This document shows positions 44,447 through 56,208 of a DNA stretch of 64,000 nucleotides, one piece after another (positions within the stretch are counted from its first letter, which is position 1; each line of letters begins with the position of its first letter). The position numbers and the translations under genes were made by a program. This stretch comes from Pictodentalium vernedei (taxonomy: Eukaryota > Mollusca > Scaphopoda > Dentaliida > Dentaliidae): NCBI GenBank assembly GCA_031216915.1, contig CM062296.1:448446287-448510286 (forward strand). Reading direction: 5' to 3'. The notes beneath the pieces are model-generated. The model saw only the letters and a program-made list of their open reading frames with translations, searched no databases and was not told the DNA's origin.

Positions 44447-45402
44447 AAGGTACTATTAAGTAAGAGAACTTTGTTTATTTTGAAATTCCCACCTCTGTTA
44501 TTCCATAAATTCAAATTAAATATACACAAATTATAGATCAAAATGAAGGCCGAGGTGTATAGAACATGAAACACATATGTAATAAACTCAATAGTTGACA
44601 GGAGGGGCACCACTGGTTCCTGGAAGTCTTATCATATTTGTACCAGAAGTTCAGAACTGATAAAATAATATTTCACGAGAACAACTTGTGGCCAAATGTG
44701 CTTCACATATCCAAGAACACAACTGGGCATCCAAAACACTGGAGTACAGCGACAGGACTACATTTGGGAAAAGGACAACACAGTATGCATTTTTTATTCA
44801 AAATGGATTCCATGTTCGACGAACATGCGCAAATCACTCGATACCACAAATTTCCATCGAAAAAGAAAATCGTAATTTTAAGAAATTCCAACTGGTGTCA
44901 TGATACCTTGCATAGAATATGGCAACTGTGCAGTCTCTAATAATAGTATGCTGAATTAAGGTGATCTTTCTCATTATTTGATTTTAGACGACGTTGTATC
45001 GATGATTTTTTACATCTGATGATGGCAACAGGAAATCAAAAGTAATTTACAATGTAAACAAAGTCAACAGTTTGGGAATTTACCCCAAGCAGCTCTTCTG
45101 TCGCTGTGTTTTGAAGAATTATGGTGCCTGAGCTTTGTTGTTGGATATGTGAAGCACACTTGGCCACAAGTTGTTCGTGAAATATTATTTTATTATCAGT
45201 TCTGGTGGGAATACGATAGACTTCCAGGAACCAGTGGTGCCTCCTGTCAACTCAATGAGCTGATTACACGTGTTTCATGTTTAAAACATCTCAACCTTCA
45301 TTTTGATGTATAATTGGTGCATATTTAATTTGCATTTAAGGAATATCAGAGGTGGAAATTTCAAAATAAACCAAATTCTCTTTCTTATATAGTACCTTAA
45401 AC
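44447..45402. repeat. Long inverted repeat (foldback), ~305-bp arms
   Basis: The left arm is 44447-44756 and the right arm 45096-45402, with a ~340-bp spacer. Landmarks are AAGGTACTATTAAG with its inverse ATATAGTACCTT, TGGTTCCTGGAAGTCT with AGACTTCCAGGAACCA, and CACATATCC with GGATATGTG. The arms are diverged by small changes. It could be a foldback transposon or a locus giving a hairpin transcript. It lies in the presumed intron downstream of the ARID1 exon. Confidence 0.8.
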
Positions 45403-46152
45403 AGGTTTCAAAGGATGCAATGTGACATTTTGGTTTATTAAAAATACATTGATATGCAAAGAAATTTTATCCCACTGGATATTCCAGAAGGTTATTAGAT
45501 GAAAGCTCTTGTTGCACATACAAAAAACGTCACTTCACAATTCTGTCCCATTTCCTTCTTGGTTCCCATCATTCAGAAACATGTAAAAGGGAGAGAGGAG
45601 TTACAAGGTTGGGAAGTTTGCATAATTTAATTTGTCAGTTTATTAAAAAAAATATAGTATGATTTGAAAATCAAGCCCTGTTTGACAAGAAATACCAGTA
45701 CAACACATTTAATCTAGTGGACAACTCAACGACACAACATACATATTACAGTTCTAGTCAGAAAAAGTTTCTCTTCAAAAACAGACTCTGGCTGAGGTAC
45801 CAAGCACATGTTGGCAAGTACCACTACTGTCATCCATTGAAATAAACAATACATTGAATATGAATCACCACTAAAACACTTCATAGAGTGCAGTTTCAAC
45901 TCGCACAATAACTCGATTCATGTGATAGCACTCAACCCGGTGGTCCAATGGCTCAAACATTGCTCGCCATTATGCTCTTTCACAGAAAGCGTTTTTGACT
46001 GGGTGGACATGACACTCTGCCGGTGTTTTGGAGAAAAACACCTCTGTGCACAGGAGACAAGAAAGAATTAAAAGTTTATTGGGGCAAGTAGCTTAAAAAT
46101 ACAATATCCACTTATTCTGACCAAAACTGTAAACAAAAATGTTGAGCATTAC
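45403..46152 (-). other. Presumed intron following the ARID1 exon
   Basis: This non-coding sequence begins, on the minus strand, with the splice donor GTAATG at 46152. I found no downstream ARID1 exon to the left in this window, but exons without an ATG would be easy to miss by eye, so the intron's length is unknown. Confidence 0.5.
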
Positions 46153-46155
46153 CTG
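46147..46155 (-). promoter_or_regulatory. Splice donor of the ARID1-like exon
   Basis: On the minus strand the exon ends CAG and the intron opens GTAATG, a good match to the GT(A/G)A consensus. The open frame continues only ~20 codons past it in a changed, hydrophobic composition, which supports splicing here. Confidence 0.8.
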
Positions 46156-46923
46156 ACTCCTATATGAAGATGTACTGCTCACTGTCCCCTGTGACTGGGG
46201 ATGAGTACCAATCACCCTTGGAGTGCCAGGTCCCCAACCTTGCTGTTGGTGCATGCCATATCCTGCATAAGAGATATTCACTTCATCATTCACATTTCCT
46301 TTCGGAGCTGACCCTTCTCCATAATCATTCTGGAATCTGGAATTGGAATTAGGCGACTGGAGGAGCTGGTTTAGTGTTGGAGTAGGTCCGGCTTGTTGCG
46401 AAATGCTTTGTCCTGACATCATTCTTTGCTGTGAACTATTCATATAACCAGGTGACATGGCACCCATGCTGGAAGGAGACATGCCTGATCTACCTGGTAC
46501 CATTCCAGATTTGAACGGTTGCCTCATACCAGGTTGATACTGACATGTAAACTGCACGTTATGATTTCCATATTCAGAGTTGTTTATACCGCCATGTTGA
46601 TCAATTGAGCTGAAATTCGACCGGTTATAACCACCAAAAGCAGTCATTTGGCCTGGATACATGGGGTCATTCATCCTCCCATAAGTGTCGGACCCCATTC
46701 CCGAATCCCCAGACGAGTGGGGAAAATAGTTTACTTCCGTATTCACACCCGAAGAATCAATCGACGAAGGAAAATCCCTCTGCTCGCTATTCACGTTGGG
46801 TTGGCCACCATCTTGAAACGGAGAATCCATTGTCGATGTGGTTTCGTTGAAACGATCTGGCGATCTCAGTTTTGCATGAATCAAAGTTCGCTCCGGGTTG
46901 TCCTCGGAGCCAACATTATCCAT
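46153..46923 (-). CDS. ARID1/Osa-like SWI/SNF subunit, N-terminal coding exon
   Basis: This exon encodes 257 residues, starting at the first ATG after an in-frame TAA (46969-46971) and ending in phase 0 at CAG|GTAATG. The product is Ser/Gly/Pro/Gln/Met-rich and disordered, with MSPG, SGMSP and MMSGQ runs, and near residue 185 has PTPTLNQLLQSPNS. That motif is a signature of the N-terminal region of ARID1A/ARID1B (BAF250, fly Osa). ARID1 is the DNA-binding, LXXLL-bearing scaffold subunit of BAF-type remodelling complexes in the nucleus. The ARID domain and C-terminal folded region must lie on exons farther along the minus strand; none was identified here. It is well preserved, unlike the surrounding repeats. 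The alternative, an unrelated low-complexity protein, is less likely given the conserved motif, open frame and good donor. Confidence 0.8.
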
Positions 46924-48626
46924 AATGTCACACTTACCATGAATACTTATGACCGTCTCTCTGTCCTCTTAAATCCTCGTTATTGTTCTACGAAAAAACG
47001 AACAGGAATATGTTTGTTGATCTCCCAAGCACACACCCTGCTTGGGAAATCATAATAACAAGTCCCTTCGAATTTTTCTAGTCCTCCGATGGATTTACCA
47101 ATGTCCCGACTTTTGACAAAGATTGATACGCACGTGTATGTGATGGGGTTAAAGATGCAGTTAGGAAAAACTTAGTCGGATGGCAGCATGGTCTTATCAT
47201 ACAAACAGCTATTATATGCTACACTTCAATAAGCGGGAATATCTAAAGATCAGAGTGTGAGAATTAATGCGCAACTTTATATATGTTACCGTACAAGCTA
47301 AGCATACTTTTTAGCAAGTGAAGTTCTCTACTTGTATCCTAAGCATTTTGTAAAATATTTTTCTGCACCAATATACATGTAAAAGTTGCATACAAGAAGT
47401 TGGAAACTATTGCCGAACTCTTTCGTATTAATTGTCCACTTAGCGGATGCGTCAAAAATTTTGTTTGTGAGGCGTCATAGGCATTCTTTTCAACACTGCA
47501 GTTTCAATTAGCTCTTAGGTTTACCTCCCCATATTGAATATTTATTATTTTATCAGTTAAATCAAGGCAAGAGAACATAATTTTTTAGCTGGAGATGTGG
47601 AACGTTATTTTTTCTAATTTTATGACCACATAAAAGACCGATTAGGATACAAAAGGTTCAAATTCCAGACACCCAAATGGGGGGCGAACTAATGGAATAA
47701 ACGATCCACGTAACAGCCGCAGTTTGCCAAAGGGACTTCGCACTGACGTCAATGCCAGTGGAAGATTGATATTATTGAGCACACATTTGTATTTAGTCAT
47801 TTTCCTCAGTGTTAATCTTAGCCGCTTTGAAAGCGTATGATTGAAAGACTCTAGGTCGCAATTGACACCGCCAAACGAAAGTATTTTCGAAGCCTGATTT
47901 TCTGGGGTAATTTTGTAAAAAATTTATTCCTTTAAATGTAGGAAAAAAATATTGAAATTATTGTTGGCTATTCCCGTTATAAAACTTCATCCCTCGTAAA
48001 ACCAGTTTGAACGCACAAATGCAAGAAAACACGCTTAAGAGGTCGAAACTTTGCGTTTTTCCAGACTAGGGGAGATAACTTCCCATACATATAAACGCAA
48101 ACTGTTGACCTGTGTTGAAATTTACATGTAGGAACTAGGCTATGCGTTGTACTGGTTGATTTATCAGTCGAACTGGTACAGTCGTCGCAGAAACCTTGTG
48201 TCACGTCAACCACTGCATACACTCGGTAAAAACGGCCAAGATCATACCGAACAACATGTTAAAATTACTTCAAAACCACCAAATGAATGTTTCCGTGATT
48301 TACTGATTATCGCCACGACAGAACATTAACCCTCCCATAAAACAAAACCTTTTCAGAAGGTTCGTGTTGAAAACCGGATAAAAATTGTTTTATTTTATTT
48401 TCCCACCAAACCATACTTTTAATCTACTTAAAGATTGGGCTCCCCGTACAATACCGTTAAATACGTTCATTCCAAGTGAAGACTGGGCTCCTCGTACAAT
48501 GCGTCGAATAGGCCTAAGGCTAAGAGTTACTGCACGAAGAACGCGTGAAACCAGAAGTTGGTGCTCAAGTTTCAGAGTTTGATCCTCATGAAAGTGACGC
48601 TGAACATGCAGACAATGAGATACCCG
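46924..48626 (-). promoter_or_regulatory. 5' UTR and upstream region of the ARID1-like gene
   Basis: The promoter should lie here if the 46923 ATG is in the first exon. A TATA-like TATATAAAG occurs on the minus strand at about 47274-47282, but its distance from the ATG makes it uncertain. GGTAAGT lies 8-14 bases upstream of the ATG and is probably chance, since no acceptor is evident between it and the exon. No other gene was recognised. Confidence 0.3.
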
Positions 48627-49308
48627 ACAGTGGCGGCGCCATGGGGGGGGGGGGGGGGTACTTACCCCTCCACTTTTTTCTCCAAGCGTAGTAAAAAAAA
48701 AAAAACTATCATTTTAATTTTTGTATTCGAACGTTGCGGTGTAATGGTGGGTATGCTTAATTCCATATTCCCAAGTGCGCTAAATCAGAGAAGTTTTTAA
48801 ATTATGTTTGTCTGTGCTGCCACCCCCACACACATTAGCTGCAAACAAGAGTCGAGGGCCCAAACTGCAACAAGGCGTGCCGAGTTCAAGCGGTCTGAAA
48901 CATACCGCTTAAGAGTATTCGAGGAATGCTAGAATTGAGAGCGTGCAACGCATCCGTTTGAAATGCAGCCTACTTTCATTTTCGATTTGAGTGTCGTTTG
49001 GTGCTTTGTGCTCGCATTTGACAACGGCGTTCTTCCGTTAAAATGTCACCATGTACGACGTTTTCTATAACTGAAAGACCTAACCAATAAGTTTCAAAAG
49101 GATAAAACTGTTTTAATTTAATTGTCTGAGAATGCTCCAGAGAACACCATTTACAACGTAAGTTTTAAAAATGTTCTCAACTTCGGGAGGGGACAACCCT
49201 CCCGAGACCCACCCCGACTATGCGCTGCGCGCCGAGGCCGCCGCTGCGCGGCGGGCAATGCCCAATTGTACCCCCCACTTCTTTAACTCTTGCGCCGCTA
49301 GGCCTACT
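48627..49308. mobile_element. hAT-like MITE with GGCGGCGCC ends
   Basis: The left end is ACAGTGGCGGCGCC, followed by a 16-base G run and TACTTACCCC. The right end, complemented, has TAGCGGCGCAAGAG followed by GGGGGGTACAATTGGG. A perfect 8-bp GATACCCG flanks it (48619-48626, 49309-49316). The right terminus seems to carry a few extra bases. The sequence near 49220-49255 is GC-rich and palindromic. No transposase is encoded. Confidence 0.7.
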
Positions 49309-49324
49309 GATACCCGTATATATG

Positions 49325-49696
49325 GAACGCGGTGGCACATTGGTTGCGGCATTGGACTTCAAACCGAAAGGTCCACGGTTCGATCACGACCGGCCGTCAG
49401 GGGTAGCTGCATTGTGCTCTTGGGCAAGGCACTTAATCGCATATGGCGCTGTGTAGCCTACTAAGAGGTCGGCCTACTGCGCGTCGATGGTGCACTCATC
49501 AACCAATGCTAAGTTGCTAATCCCTTCTTGTGTGGAGATCTATACTACGTTGGGAAGTCTGACAGCTGCTCGGTGGATCTCTCTCTGAGTACTCCGCCCC
49601 CAGCCCCACGCCACCCCACCCCTTCCCCCACCCGTAAAACTGCCAAACACGAGGTAACCCTGGATGGAGGAGCGTCGTTAAACCCCAGTAAATAAA
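49325..49696 (+). mobile_element. tRNA-headed SINE, plus strand
   Basis: The head has an A-box-like GTGGCACATTGGTTG and B-box-like CGGTTCGATCAC. The central block has CTCTTGGGCAAGGCACTTAA and the tail is AGTAAATAAA. The 8-bp TATATATG flanks it (49317-49324, 49697-49704). It is more diverged than the other SINE copies and the only plus-strand one. Confidence 0.8.
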
Positions 49697-49704
49697 TATA
49701 TATG

Positions 49705-50488
49705 TTGGCCTACCAGTACCAATACCAAGCATTCGCTGGACAGACCTGTGTCAGCGTTTGGTAAACCTATCGTGCAACCTTAGTTTATGATTAAAAATTA
49801 ATCGGACATATGGAACCTTAATTCTTTAAAGGGACATATGAACATTTTGGCCTAGATGTTCACGGTGTTAGACGCCAGAAGCAAAACGAAATTGCTTAAA
49901 TCTGTGATTAAAAAACTTTAATGCAGAGGAATTTTCAAAACATACGACATCGCGAATAGATTTGTAGTCGAAAAACTTTGCCCTTTCGAAGTGATCGAAA
50001 CTCGAACGTAAACACAGCCGCGTGTTATAACTTCTGATACACGTGGAAATGATTTAATACCTTCCCTGCTTTCCGAATGATTGATCGCCACAAACAGTTC
50101 TGTGCGTTATTTTAGCAATAAATGGGCATTATCGGATCAAAAGTTTTGTATTATTCCAATGAAGCGCAGTTATATGCTCCTAAAACCTACGGAACGTAGG
50201 CCTTCGTTTACCGACAACAATAGAGTTCACGGACGGTTCGTCAAGTTACTCTAAAACAGAAACACGTGTACATAAACTCCAGCCCTGTCCTTCTGAGAGA
50301 GCTAATTTCCACGAATACAGAAAGTGACATGTTACTTTACACTGTTCCGGAAATTTACATGAGTGACTGGATGACTAGACCGGGATGACAAAATGCTACC
50401 TGCCTTTTTAGATAAAACCAAATACATTCTCGCTTTCAAGTTAATTTATTTAATCAATCCGAACGCATTCAATCGGTTGATATATATA
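49705..50488. other. No gene recognised
   Basis: AT-rich sequence between the SINE and the Tc1-like element. No coding exon, RNA gene or repeat boundary was seen. Confidence 0.35.
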
Positions 50489-52052
50489 CTACTCAAAGTT
50501 TGCTAAGCACCAAGTATATATCCAACTACCTGTTTTACGTTTTAGTTGAAATATTGCTATGAAAAGTGTATATATTTTATATTTAATTATATCTTTAATG
50601 ATTTAAGCACACAAATTGAGAGTTTGTTTGTGTTTGACATTAATGTTTAGCTTTTGAATACGATAACCATGGAAAATGGATATTATTGGTAAAAGAGGAA
50701 ATTTTTCAAATTTGCCAAAAAGTTGACGGAGCGAACTGATATGGGACAATATCGAGTATGAGACCCATTGTTGTTAATTACAGCTTGACAATGCCTTCTC
50801 ATGCCCCCAAACAGGTTCCAGATGGTCCTTTGTGGGATGTTGTTCCATTCTTGGACCAGCATGGCACCAAGCTTCTGGACACTTCTTGGTTGGACTGGAC
50901 GGACTGAAATTGCAAGCTGCAACTCATCCCAGACATGTTCGATTGGATTGAGGTCAGGGGATCTTGCCGACCAGTCCATACGCTCAATCTCCTCCCCCTG
51001 CCGTTACTCCCGGACAGCATGGGCAACATGAGGACGGGCATTATCGTTCATCAGAATGAATCTATCACCCACTGCACCTGCATACAATCTGACGTGGGCA
51101 TCCAGGATCTCATCAATATACCGCTGTGCAGTCAGTGTACCACGGCCAAGGACGTCCGTCCCAGCTGATGCCACCACAGGCCATTATTGACCCTCAACTA
51201 CAGCGGTCATGCTCAGCAATGTTGGCTGCATGGTATCGCTCTCCTTGTCTTCTCCATACCCTAGAACGCCTACCTGTGTTGTCTAGGCAGTACCTTGACT
51301 CATCTGTAAAAAGGACAGGTCGTCAATCTTCTCCGGTCCATCCAACGTGATCCATGACCCTTTCATATCGTGACTGGCGGTGGTTCTGGGACAGCTGGAT
51401 GCGATTGCATGGTGTTCTCGATCGGAGACCACCTTCGTGCAACCTTGCCCGGATAATATGCGTCGAAACATTTATCCCGGATGCATTCTGAAGGACACTG
51501 AGAAGCTGGGTTGCTGTGTCAAAGCGGTTCTTACAGCCCGAATGACCAAAAACAGGTCTTCAGCTGCAGATGTTGCCCTGTCTCTGGCACCACCATGTCG
51601 TCTTACTGGTGTGCCATACTGCTGAAATCTTGCCCACGCTCTGGTGATCACCGTATGAGGCACACCAAGGGCTTCACCAACCTGACGATGGGTAGCCCCT
51701 TGTTCCACCATCCCTACACCCCACCACATTTCTGCTTCAGACAAATGTCTTCTTACATTTGCATTCGCCATATTCAATCATTAAATCACAAGGGTTTGTG
51801 TTGAAATGAAGAATGAATACCCTACACATCTCATGTACATGTAGACAGTTCACGAAAACATCATGGAAATCAAGTGGTACATGCTTTCCATGACTGTCAC
51901 GAAAAGTCTGCCTGACAAGAGAGCTAATGTAAACACTGGGAACCATCTCAATACATTCCTCAATCATATCTACCAAACATATCGCAAATGTGTCAAAAGA
52001 AAATTTCACAGTGATGTGTCAAATATGTGGTGCTTAGCAAACTTTTGAGTAG
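50489..52052 (-). mobile_element. Tc1-like transposon, full length, inactive
   Basis: The termini are CTACTCAAAGTTTGCTAAGC and, complemented, CTACTCAAAAGTTTGCTAAG, flanked by TA (50487-50488, 52053-52054) within a TATATA context. At 1564 bp the length is typical of Tc1-like elements. It carries a broken transposase on the minus strand. Confidence 0.9.
50683..51777 (-). pseudogene. Tc1-like DD34E transposase pseudogene
   Basis: The reading frame runs from the Met at 51777 in pieces. The N-terminal part has a helix-turn-helix (GATHRQVGEALGVPHTVITRA) for terminal-repeat binding. The catalytic core shows FTDESRYCL (first Asp), MNDNARPHVAHA (second Asp) and SPDLNPIEHVWDE (Glu). The second Asp and Glu are separated by 34 residues, the DD34E spacing of Tc1. 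The copy is dead: a frame change near 51470, an in-frame TAA in the second-Asp/Glu interval (near 51007), and further shifts near 51150. The C-terminal frame closes at 50683. Cut-and-paste activity at TA targets is known for the family, not for this copy. Confidence 0.85.
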
Positions 52053-52587
52053 TATATATGAAACATAATGGTACCTCTCTGTAATAAAAAAATGTGCTTT
52101 TATCACTGACGGGGATGGGGGCTATTTTTTTCAAGTTCGCTTTTGCCCCTTTAAGCTAAGGTCTATTTAGTGTGTACAAGATAGGATAAACTTGCATTTA
52201 AGTGGTTATATAAGGGGTCGTTAACTAAGTTTTAGTCAACTTGAAATGTTCCAAGTTAACGCGCGTGTTAGTTGACTGGAACATTTTTTCCAAATATAGC
52301 AAGGGTGCCGGAAGCACAGATGCCCCCCCCCCCCCCTCGTCCCGAGGTGACAAGCGGACAGCGTGTACCATGTTTCGCCAAAAGTGCACTAATGGAAAAA
52401 AACAACTAAAAGAGAACTGTAGCTGAAAAACTCTGAAATATTTGTTTCTGACGCATTTTATGTTTGCCTGTGCCACTGACGTCGGGGCGTGGGATGGCAT
52501 ATCAGGTATAATCAAGGGCAACGGATGCAGCTGAGGGCAAGGGGGCAGTGGTATCAAAAAAGGTACTCGACTTTGGACCCGAGTTAA
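52053..52587. other. No gene recognised
   Basis: Contains an imperfect palindrome at 52238-52285 (AATGTTCCAAGTTAAC with its inverse) and a 14-base C run at 52323-52336. No coding exon was seen. Confidence 0.35.
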
Positions 52588-52829
52588 CCCCTTACCCAAC
52601 GTAACGACCAAAACCGGCCAGCGCTATTCTCAAAAATCGTCAATTAATTTTTCATTATTTTTTTCATTTTGTCTCAAAAACATAGGTTATGACACCTCGT
52701 TGGAACGAGCTCGTCGAGATCGTTCCAATGAGGGGTCATAACCTATATTTTTGAGACAAAAAATGGAAAAAAATAGTTATGCAAGATTTTTTTTGCAAGT
52801 GTCATCTCCTTTTCATGTTAGTTAAAGGA
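52588..52829. mobile_element. Hairpin MITE, second subfamily
   Basis: The left end is CCCCTTACCCAACG after TTAA (52584-52587). The right end is eroded, ending GTTAAAGGA before TTAA (52830-52833). The central palindrome extends to TTGTCTCAAAAACATAGGTT and its complement, differing from the 6602 type but shared in part with 14037-14227. Confidence 0.8.
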
Positions 52830-52833
52830 TTAA

Positions 52834-53451
52834 GACTGGGAGCTTACAACGTATCATAAATGGTAATGTGAAACCCAACAGTATTAGCATTATATATCTC
52901 GTCCTCTGAGAGGAAAAGGTGCCAGCTGCAATGCTTATGCATTGCAGATGGAACATTGTTCCACGCAAGGGACGATATAAAGCTTTAGAAATCACTCTGT
53001 CAGTTGTATAGCTTCTTTGTTTGGTGAATATTGACCAGACCCCCACCATTATGTATACCTGATACACCCCACCCAATTAGCAATGGCACACGTAAAATAC
53101 GTTAGAAACGAATACTCGAGAGTTTCGTAGTTACATTTTTCGGAAAGTCAAGTCTTTTCCACTCGTGCACCTCTGGCGAAAAAGAACACGCGTTGCCCCT
53201 AGCCTCAGGACAGGGGGCGACGGAGGCTGTGGATAAACACCAAACAGAGAAGCTATAAAATCGGCGGCATGAGTTCTAAAGACTCAGACTCGAGTGTCCT
53301 TTCTGACACCCATCCCCCTTGACCTCATTTGTACGGTGTCCTTGAAATATAGGTCCACTATTGAAAAGTAGGGGATATTGGAAAATAGCATAACTCGAGA
53401 GGCCGGGAATCAAATGTAAGTAGACGAATTGCAGTTGAGATTGGTACATGT
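52834..53451. other. No gene recognised
   Basis: No coding exon or repeat boundary recognised. 'TGCTTATGCATTGCAG' near 52931 is a short imperfect palindrome. Confidence 0.3.
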
Positions 53452-53912
53452 AACAAGAGGCCCCAAGTACTCACCTGACAAAATTGTTTAAGGAAGGCTT
53501 TAATTAGCATCTATGGCTAGTTAACATTACAGAGGAATGGAGTCATGCAATCATTTATAATTCTGCTGGCGCTGCATACCAGGGTCTTTTTTCTAGTGCT
53601 GTGATGCTAACACAGAAATAATGCACATACCTCCAGTAATGCAAATCTACGGAGCCCAAATATGAACGGAGGGACTTAACTTGAACAATGAATCTGCCCC
53701 CCCCCCCCCTTCCCCCTATGCCCCCAGGATACCGTATACCAAATATCAATAGATTCTGAGTGGTGGATCTGAAGAAGATTTTCGAAGATTATTTGTCATA
53801 TTACACCAAGTTAAAATCTTCGCTCCTATTGGGTGCCCAAACATTAACACAAGGACTTTATTTGAACGAACTTGAAATTGACCCCTAAGGGAGTTATATA
53901 CCAAATATGCTA

Positions 53913-55426
53913 TTAAAAAAAAGTAGAGGATATTTGATGAAAGTGAGATATTTAATGAAATATATTTATATTTTCATCAAAAAAACAGTTGAGGCGTTGC
54001 ACTGTGACATCTGGTGAATGATTTCAGCGATAGTTGGGTGTCTGACAAGCACACATTCCACGCACTGGGCTGTAGAAGACATGGACGGTCAGTCAGAGAA
54101 TTTACCATGTTTAGTCCAAGACCTCAATACCTTGTAAATTCTCCTCGGTTCGCGAGACAAGTGCGGATCCGACGTGGCATACTCCTCACCAAACGTCCAA
54201 TATCAGCTTGACTGGTGTGATTCCATTCTTCCTGCAGTGCAGCAGCGAGTTCCTGAACATTGGTAGGGGCTGTTGGCGTTGTCGCAGGCGCCTGCCAAGC
54301 ATATCCCAGACGTGCTCGATTGGTGAAAAGTCTGGACTTAATGCTGGCCAAGGTAGTGTAGTGATGTTCTGCTCCTGGAGGAACTCTGTAGCGACACGGG
54401 CCCTGTGTGCTCTTGCATTGTCATCTTGGAAAATGAATCGACGGCCGTGACGTCGCGCAAATGGCACCACATGACTTGCTAACATGTTGTCACGGTAGTA
54501 CTGCCCTGTGACACGCCCTTGGATGACATATAATGCTGCTCTGCTTGTCATGGTTATGCCTCCCCACACCATAATCGATCCACCACCAAAACGATCGTGC
54601 TGTCTAACGGTTACGTCATGTATCGTTCGTCCAGCCGCCGCCACACTCTGTTTCGCCTGTCGCGGAAGTCGAGAGTCAACCTCGATTCATCGGAAAACAT
54701 GACGTTGCTCCACCGACGATTGTCCCAGTGATGGCGTGCTCCACACCAATTACGCATTGCTGCGACGTGACGTTCAGTCAAACGTGGAATTATTCGAAGT
54801 CGACGAGCGTACAAATTCCAGCTGTGTAGGCGATTTCGGATAGTCTGACCACTGACTCGCACATTTGTTGCTCGGTGAAGCTGCTGTCCAATTTCTGAGG
54901 CACTTTGATGCGGTTATGTGATGCTGTGGTTCGGATGAAGCAATCCTGGTTAGCAGTTGTCGCCCTTGGACGGACTGACCGACGTCTGTCATCAACATTG
55001 CATGTCAGACGATAGCGCGACCACAACCTGCTAATCACCGACTGAGTAACGTTGAGAATTTGAGCCAATGCAGTCTGTCTGTTGCCAGCTTTCAACATGT
55101 CAACAGCACGTAAACACGTAAACGTTCGTCACGTGTCAGTTGTCGCATACCTCAAAAGTTACGTTTCGACCTGAAACTGTTGATGAATGAGTTTATACCA
55201 AGAAAAGAACGTCGAGACCTCCGAAAAAGCCCGTCCAGTACAAATGAAAATTTCAAAAACCACACAGACATTAACGCGGCGCTCGTGCGAAAAACCTGCA
55301 CGAAGTTTTCGTGGACCGGTGACAGTACACTAAACTTGGTAACACATTGATGTGTCCAATCACTAGTATCCAATACCATTTTCCGAAAATATCAACATCA
55401 GTTTGGATATCCCCTACTTTTTTGAA
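53913..55426 (-). mobile_element. Second Tc1-like transposon, inactive
   Basis: The ends are TTAAAAAAAAGTAGAGGATAT and, complemented, TTCAAAAAAGTAGGGGATAT, with TA at 53911-53912 and 55427-55428. At 1514 bp it splits a type A rolling-circle-like element, whose unit continues on both sides. It is a different family from 50489-52052 by terminal sequence. Confidence 0.9.
54124..55148 (-). pseudogene. Tc1-like DD34E transposase pseudogene
   Basis: It starts at MRQLTRDERLRVYVLL (55148), with an early frame break into MLKAGNRQTALAQILNVTQS (helix-turn-helix). The middle part holds RRIIPRLTERH and MFSDESRLTL (first Asp), and the next frame WGGITM, IFQDDNARAHRARV (second Asp) and SPDFSPIEHVWD (Glu, 34 residues on). 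The C-terminal segment RTCLANRGEFTRY ends at 54124. At least four frame changes (near 55095, 54850, 54640 and 54250) break the gene, but all three catalytic residues are present, so it may be a relatively recent loss or partly sequence error in a young copy. Confidence 0.85.
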
Positions 55427-55800
55427 TAGTATATAAAAAGATATTGACTAGTGGCTCTGAAGAAGAAAATTTTTAAAGAATATTCCTAATATAGCACAAA
55501 GTTAAAATTTGGGCTCCCATAGGAAACGCAAATATCAACCCAGGAACCTGATTTGAACAAACTGCATGTGACCCTTCTAAGGATGCTGTATACATACCGA
55601 ATATCAAAAAAATCTGACTAATGTATTTTAAAGAACAGATTTTTAAAGATTATTCCTCATATCGAACTAAGTTAAAATTCGGGTGCCAATAGGGAGCTCA
55701 AATATTAACCCAGGGACTTGATTTTAACAAATTTGTATCTGACTCCCCCAAGGATGGTGTATACCCTAATCAACAAATTCTGACTGGGGTTCGTGAGAAC

Positions 55801-56208
55801 AAAGGCGGCGGTCCAGGGGGACACAGGAGACACGCGCCCCTTCACCCTTTCCCACAAACATGTTGCGCGGTTACACAGTGAGTTTAAATGGGCGCATGCA
55901 AACGTGTCAATATAAGGCATTCCTCGTGATTCCTGTAGACTAATATATTGTTTGCAAATCCAAACAACATTTGGCTAATGAATTCCACCTTTGATCGCTT
56001 ATGCCCGTTTCTTCTACTTCAATCATCTTCCAGTCCGAAGGCGAGCCTTCGGGTTGGGGAATTACTGGAGTAGGAGAACTGGAGAGGAAATGGCAGTGAC
56101 CACACCACGGCATGCTCATCTGAACGAGAGACTATAGAGTGTGTCATGGTACATTTACTGATATACGATTTAACTTTTGTCCCACTGGGTCGAACCATGC
56201 ACTCGAAT
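55801..56208. other. No gene recognised
   Basis: Short stretch between the type A element and the tandem repeat. It includes a small palindrome-like 'CCAGTCCGAAGGCGAGCCTTCGG' region near 56031. No coding exon was seen. Confidence 0.3.

Larger units (their letters stand above)
53452..55800 (+). mobile_element. Rolling-circle-like element, type A, split by Tc1
   Basis: The start is AACAAGAGGCCCCAAG and CTCACCTGACAAAA. Tandem units with 'GATTCTGAGTGGTGGATCTG' and 'GGGCTCCCATAGG'-like sequence run to 53912 and resume at 55427. The array fades near 55800 without a clear 3' hairpin. A 13-base C run is at 53697-53709. Confidence 0.55.

Noticed and set aside
46648..47055. 135-codon plus-strand open frame
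   Set aside because: It is antisense to the ARID1-like exon and upstream region and has no domain.
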